Of a stretch of 64,000 nt of DNA, positions 60,848 through 64,000 are shown piece by piece (the stretch's first letter is position 1; every line of letters starts with the position of its first letter). The notes under the pieces were generated by a model. It was not told the DNA's origin and made no database searches. It was given only the letters and a program-made list of their open reading frames with translations. Source of the stretch: Streptomyces himalayensis subsp. himalayensis (GTDB lineage: Bacteria > Actinomycetota > Actinomycetes > Streptomycetales > Streptomycetaceae); NCBI RefSeq assembly GCF_013778455.1, contig NZ_JACEHE010000014.1, forward strand, positions 186,001-250,000, read 5' to 3'. Both the position numbers and the translations under genes were made by a program.

Positions 60848-62409
60848 GGGTGACGTGCCTCCCGGTAGGTGACGCGGGTTTGGGTGTGTGGGGAGTCCGT
60901 GAGTTGTACGGGGCCGACTTGTACGTGGCCGACCTCGGCGTGGGTGGGCTTGGCGTGCGGCGGCTGGGCTTGGGTCAGCTGGGCGAGGGTGAGCTCGGCG
61001 AGGGTGTCGAAGCCGACGCCGTCGAAGCCGGCGACGGATGTGGCGAGGCGGTTCTTGAGCGGGGCCGTCCAGCGCTCGGGCAGCGCGTCCGGGCGGCCCG
61101 CGAGGAGCCCCGCGAGCGAACCGGCGGTCGCGCCGTTCGAGTCGGTGTCCCAGCCGCCGGAGACCGCCCGGCAGATGGAGCCGGTGAAATCGCCGTCCGC
61201 GTGGGTCAGCGCGGCGGCGAGCAGGGCGACGTTGGGGATGACGTGCACCCAGTGGTACGTGCCGTAGGTGGCGTGCAGCTCGTCGACCACCCTGTCGAAG
61301 TCGCCCTCGCCTTGGGCGAGTTGAATGCCGTGGCGTACGGCGCGGGCCAGGCGGGAGTCCGCCGGTACAACGGTGAGGCCAGCGCGCAGGCACTGGTGGA
61401 CGTCGCTTCGCCCGCCCGCCGCCTCGGCGATCGCGGCGGCGGCGAACATGGCGCCGTACACGCCGTTCGCGGTGTGCGTGAGCACCGCGTCGCGGTGCGC
61501 CTGCTCGGCCGCGGCGGCCGGGTCGCCCGGGTGCGTCCAGCCGTGCACGTCGGCGCGGATGAGGGCGCCGATCCACTCCCGGAAGGGGTTGCGGTGGCGG
61601 GCCGTGTGCGGTGGCTCGATGCCGTCGAGGAGGTTGCGGTACGCGATGCGTTCGGCGGTGAACGTGCGGGCGGCGGGGAGTTCGTCGAGCCAGAGCCGGG
61701 CCACGTCCGTGGTGGTGAAGGCGGGGCCGTACCGCTGGAGCAGCAGGAGGTTGAGCAGGGGGTAGTTGAGGTCGTCGTCCTCGGGCATGCCGTCGATGTT
61801 CTCGGCGAGGGAGGTTGCTGCGGAGCGGCGGTTCCAGGGGTATGTGCGGGTCAGGGCGTCGGGGACGCCCTGGGCTGTGAACCAGGTGGTCAGGGGCCAG
61901 TTGCCCGTTGCCCGGGCCAGGGCTCGGATCCCTTTCAGGGGAAGCTTTTCCACCGGCTTGCCCAGGAGGCAGCCGGTGGCTCTGCCGAGCCAGGCGGCTT
62001 CGAGGCGGGGGAGGAGGTCGGCTGGGGGTGGGGGTTTTTCTTCCCCCAGCCCGCCCCTTCCCGGAACTGGGGGGACGCCCCCAGGCCCCGCGTTGGTGAC
62101 GGCGCATGCGGCCCTGATGTCGTCCAGGTCTGTTGGCTCTGTTTCTGCCAACCGTGATGGCAGTGCGGCCAGTTCCGCCAGGAGTTGCTCTGCCAGTGCC
62201 CGAAGGTGTGTGGGCGCCGGATCCGGGGACGCTCCCGCGCGGGGCGGGGCCTCCCGGCCGCCCGCCGCTCGCCAGCGGGCCGCGATGGGTGAGGCCTCGC
62301 GACCGTCCTCCGCGGCCTGTCGCAGTTCGTGGCCGAGCAGGTCCTCGGGCTGGACCCAGGTGAGGCGCAGCGCCGGGCTGCCCGGCTTCCGGGGCGGGAC
62401 GCCCGTCAT
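60844..62409 (-). CDS. ADP-ribosylglycohydrolase-family protein, divergent and extended
   Basis: A 521-aa DraG-fold protein. The catalytic domain starts at about residue 140 (AAWLGRATGCLLGKPVEKLP); the usual GDALG is replaced by GCLLGKP. The middle acidic cluster is GMPEDDDLNYPLL, where ADP-ribosylhydrolases have (T/S)DDT. The C-terminal metal motif GWDTDSNGATAGSLAGLL is intact. The first ~140 residues are a P/A/E-rich extension with a conserved-looking LRLTWVQPEDLLGHELRQA block. A different substrate from classical DraG is likely. ATG 62409 overlaps the stop of the upstream paralogue, and its own stop overlaps the ribokinase start. Confidence 0.85.
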   Translation of the reverse strand: MTGVPPRKPGSPALRLTWVQPEDLLGHELRQAAEDGREASPIAARWRAAGGREAPPRAGASPDPAPTHLRALAEQLLAELAALPSRLAETEPTDLDDIRAACAVTNAGPGGVPPVPGRGGLGEEKPPPPADLLPRLEAAWLGRATGCLLGKPVEKLPLKGIRALARATGNWPLTTWFTAQGVPDALTRTYPWNRRSAATSLAENIDGMPEDDDLNYPLLNLLLLQRYGPAFTTTDVARLWLDELPAARTFTAERIAYRNLLDGIEPPHTARHRNPFREWIGALIRADVHGWTHPGDPAAAAEQAHRDAVLTHTANGVYGAMFAAAAIAEAAGGRSDVHQCLRAGLTVVPADSRLARAVRHGIQLAQGEGDFDRVVDELHATYGTYHWVHVIPNVALLAAALTHADGDFTGSICRAVSGGWDTDSNGATAGSLAGLLAGRPDALPERWTAPLKNRLATSVAGFDGVGFDTLAELTLAQLTQAQPPHAKPTHAEVGHVQVGPVQLTDSPHTQTRVTYREARHP

Positions 62410-63584
62410 CGGAGGCCTGCGATCTGTGCGAACGCGGCCTCGTGGGCGCGGCGGCGGCGTACGTCGCGGGCGAAGACCTCGCGGGTCACCTCCGCGAGTG
62501 TCCGCGCCGGTGCGTACAGGTCCAGGCGGCTGGCCTCGGCCACGGCCTTCGCCCACTCGTCCGGTACTTCGGAGCCCAGCGCGCCCGCGAGCGCGCCCGC
62601 CATCGTGGCGATCGAGTCGCAGTCCCGGCCGTAGTTGACCGAGCCCAGAACCGCCTGGCGGTAGTCGCCGGCGGCCACGACCAGCATCCCGAGCGCGATC
62701 GGTAGTTCCTCGATGGCGTGCAGCCGCGAGGGGCGGCGGGCGCCGAGCGAGGGCGCGCGGTAGTCGGCGCCGACCGTGTCGTACGGCTCGACCGCCGCGC
62801 GCAGCGACGCCAGCGCGGACTCGAACTCCGTGTGACGGGCGGCCACTTCGCACACCGCCTCGATGGCTGCGCGCGTGCCGTCCTTCGCGACGGCGAGGCA
62901 CGTGTCGACGACCGACGCGGGCGTCGCGCCGGGCCGGCATGCCGCGGCCACGGCGGCCGCGAAGACGCCCGCGGCCTCGCGCCCGTACGACGACTGGTGC
63001 GCGCCGGCGACGTCGATCGCCTCCGCGTACGCGCCCCGCGGATCAACCGCGTTGACCAGGCCGACCGGGGCCATGTACATCGCCGCACCGCAGTTGACGA
63101 TGTTGCCGGTGCCCGCCTCGCGGGGATCCACATGGCCGTAGTGCAGCCGCGCCACCAGCCATTTCTCGGCGAGGAAGATCCGCTGGAGGGGGAGTGCCTC
63201 GGACTCCAGTTCCGGGATCCAGACGGGACGGCTGATCAGTTCGGGGACCAGGTGCTCGGCGACCGCGTAGGCGTCGAGGTGGTCGCGGACGGTGGAGTAG
63301 ACGCGTACCAGCGCGTGTGTCATCAGGGTGTCGTCGGTGATGTGCCCGTCGCCCTTGTGGTACGGGGCGATGGGGCGGGCGGTGCGCCAGCCGTCGCCGT
63401 GCCAGGGGCCCACGATGCCGTGTACGCGGCCGCCGTGGCGCTCCACGATCTGCTCGGGGGAGTAGCCCTCGACGGGGCCGCCGAGCGCGTCGCCGACGGC
63501 GGCGCCGACGAGGCAACCGGCGATCCTTTCCTCCAGGGTCACGTCGTCGGTTGCTCCGTCGTTTACGTCGCTAATTTCCTGCAT
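62406..63584 (-). CDS. ADP-ribosylglycohydrolase-family protein, classical motifs
   Basis: A 392-aa member of the DraG/ARH superfamily, with the three metal-binding blocks intact: IAGCLVGAAVGDALGGPVEG, KGDGHITDDTLMTHALVRV and NYGRDCDSIATMAGALAGALG. Family members remove ADP-ribose from proteins or hydrolyse related N- or O-glycosidic bonds, with two Mg2+. The natural substrate here is unknown. The N-terminus is acidic (MQEISDVNDGATDDVT). ATG 63584 uses a GGAGGG site that lies in the last codons of the upstream gene, so translation is coupled. It is the second gene of the visible operon. Confidence 0.9.
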   Translation of the reverse strand: MQEISDVNDGATDDVTLEERIAGCLVGAAVGDALGGPVEGYSPEQIVERHGGRVHGIVGPWHGDGWRTARPIAPYHKGDGHITDDTLMTHALVRVYSTVRDHLDAYAVAEHLVPELISRPVWIPELESEALPLQRIFLAEKWLVARLHYGHVDPREAGTGNIVNCGAAMYMAPVGLVNAVDPRGAYAEAIDVAGAHQSSYGREAAGVFAAAVAAACRPGATPASVVDTCLAVAKDGTRAAIEAVCEVAARHTEFESALASLRAAVEPYDTVGADYRAPSLGARRPSRLHAIEELPIALGMLVVAAGDYRQAVLGSVNYGRDCDSIATMAGALAGALGSEVPDEWAKAVAEASRLDLYAPARTLAEVTREVFARDVRRRRAHEAAFAQIAGLR

Positions 63585-63591
63585 GTGTGAA

Positions 63592-64000
63592 TCATCCCTC
63601 CGTACCGGTCAATTCCGTGTGTGCGAGGTGTTCGGCGAGTTCCACGAGGTCGGTGCCGGTGAGGCGGGGGAGGGCGCAGCCGGGGAGCGTGCGGCAGGCG
63701 TCGCGCCAGGCGGCGGGCACGGCGTCGCCCCCGCCGAGCGCGCCGGCCAGGGCGCCGGCGAGGGCGGGGGCCGAGTCGGCGACGCGCGACAGGCACGCGG
63801 CCGCGGGCACGGCCTCCTGCAGCCGGCCGCGGGCGGCGCTGACGAGGGCGAGGGCGACGGGGACGGTTTCGGCGGCCGCGATGCCGTAGCTGTAGACGTG
63901 GTCGACGATCTGATGTTCCAGGAGCGGTACGAGGCCGAAGGCGCTGTTGGCGTCGCCGGCGAGCTTCAGGGCGTGGCGCGCGTTGCGGCCGACCTCCGTG
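63592..64000 (-). CDS. ADP-ribosylglycohydrolase-family protein (5' end outside the window)
   Basis: The last 135 codons of a gene that runs off the window edge; codons are in phase from base 63999. The visible part has KLAGDANSAFGLVPLLEHQI, AAAETVPVALALVSAARGRL, ACLSRVADSAPALAGALAGALGGGDAVPAAW and a helical end (DLVELAEHLAHTELTGTEG). SRVADSAPALAGALAGALGG occupies the place of the DxDxxAxxxGAxxGA metal motif, with the first Asp lost (R-V-A-D-S), as in its divergent neighbours. The stop lies 8 bases before the next gene. It is assigned by this motif and by position; the N-terminal blocks are unseen. Confidence 0.75.
   Translation of the reverse strand, partial: TEVGRNARHALKLAGDANSAFGLVPLLEHQIVDHVYSYGIAAAETVPVALALVSAARGRLQEAVPAAACLSRVADSAPALAGALAGALGGGDAVPAAWRDACRTLPGCALPRLTGTDLVELAEHLAHTELTGTEG

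Overview
The window is a 64 kb piece of a high-GC actinobacterial chromosome, almost certainly Streptomyces. The base composition, GTG/TTG starts, 4-base ATGA/GTGA overlaps and gene order all fit: the 3' half of a division cluster (murG-ftsQ-ftsZ-pgeF-ylmE-sepF-ylmG-divIVA), then ileS, a ddbA-like histone/DksA gene, lspA, dnaE, the his operon, the split trp genes with trpM between trpC and trpB, and lgt. Most of it is conserved core. Every assignment was read from the sequence alone; no database search was run.

Layout. 1-6.8 kb: peptidoglycan and division genes, with a BldD-like box and an inverted repeat in front of ftsZ. 6.8-13.2 kb: convergent terminators, ileS on the minus strand behind a T-box leader of the translational type, and the lysine-rich DksA-tailed gene. 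13.2-20 kb: lspA, an RluD-type synthase, a GNAT protein, a tandem-repeat spacer, a frameshifted CPA1 antiporter, an SDR, an MscS channel and a DLH-fold protein. 20-26.3 kb (minus strand): secreted metalloprotease, Tat-exported PhoD phosphatase, DsbA-like protein, membrane protein and DUF2252 protein. 26.7-30.3 kb: dnaE. 30.4-39.2 kb: a 56-aa basic protein, NYN-domain protein, ABC exporter with a possible bridging small ORF, YbaK-type deacylase, LON-domain protein and two poorly characterised proteins. 39.5-45.2 kb: hisD-hisC-hisB-(small membrane protein)-hisH-priA-ridA-hisF. 45.3-46.3 kb: an accessory patch with an orphan VapB-like antitoxin and a full vapBC pair. 46.3-55.1 kb: hisI-trpE and the other trp genes (trpC, trpM, trpB, trpA) interleaved with conserved small membrane proteins. 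55.2-57.2 kb: a second DsbA-like protein and lgt. 57.7-64 kb (minus strand): one tightly overlapping operon with three ADP-ribosylglycohydrolase-family genes (the first cut by the window edge), a PfkB ribokinase, a CaiB-type CoA transferase and a CitE-type lyase.

How the genes work together. PriA should serve both histidine and tryptophan synthesis, since no trpF is seen. RidA and a small membrane protein are translationally linked to the his genes. FtsQ, FtsZ, SepF, YlmG and DivIVA form the septation and polar-growth module. The least understood unit is the ADP-ribosylglycohydrolase/PfkB/CaiB/CitE operon. It resembles the E. coli yegU-yegV pairing but adds two acyl-CoA enzymes, and is the best candidate here for an undescribed pathway. 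Spacers hold several tandem repeats and a family of dispersed, sometimes nested palindromes.
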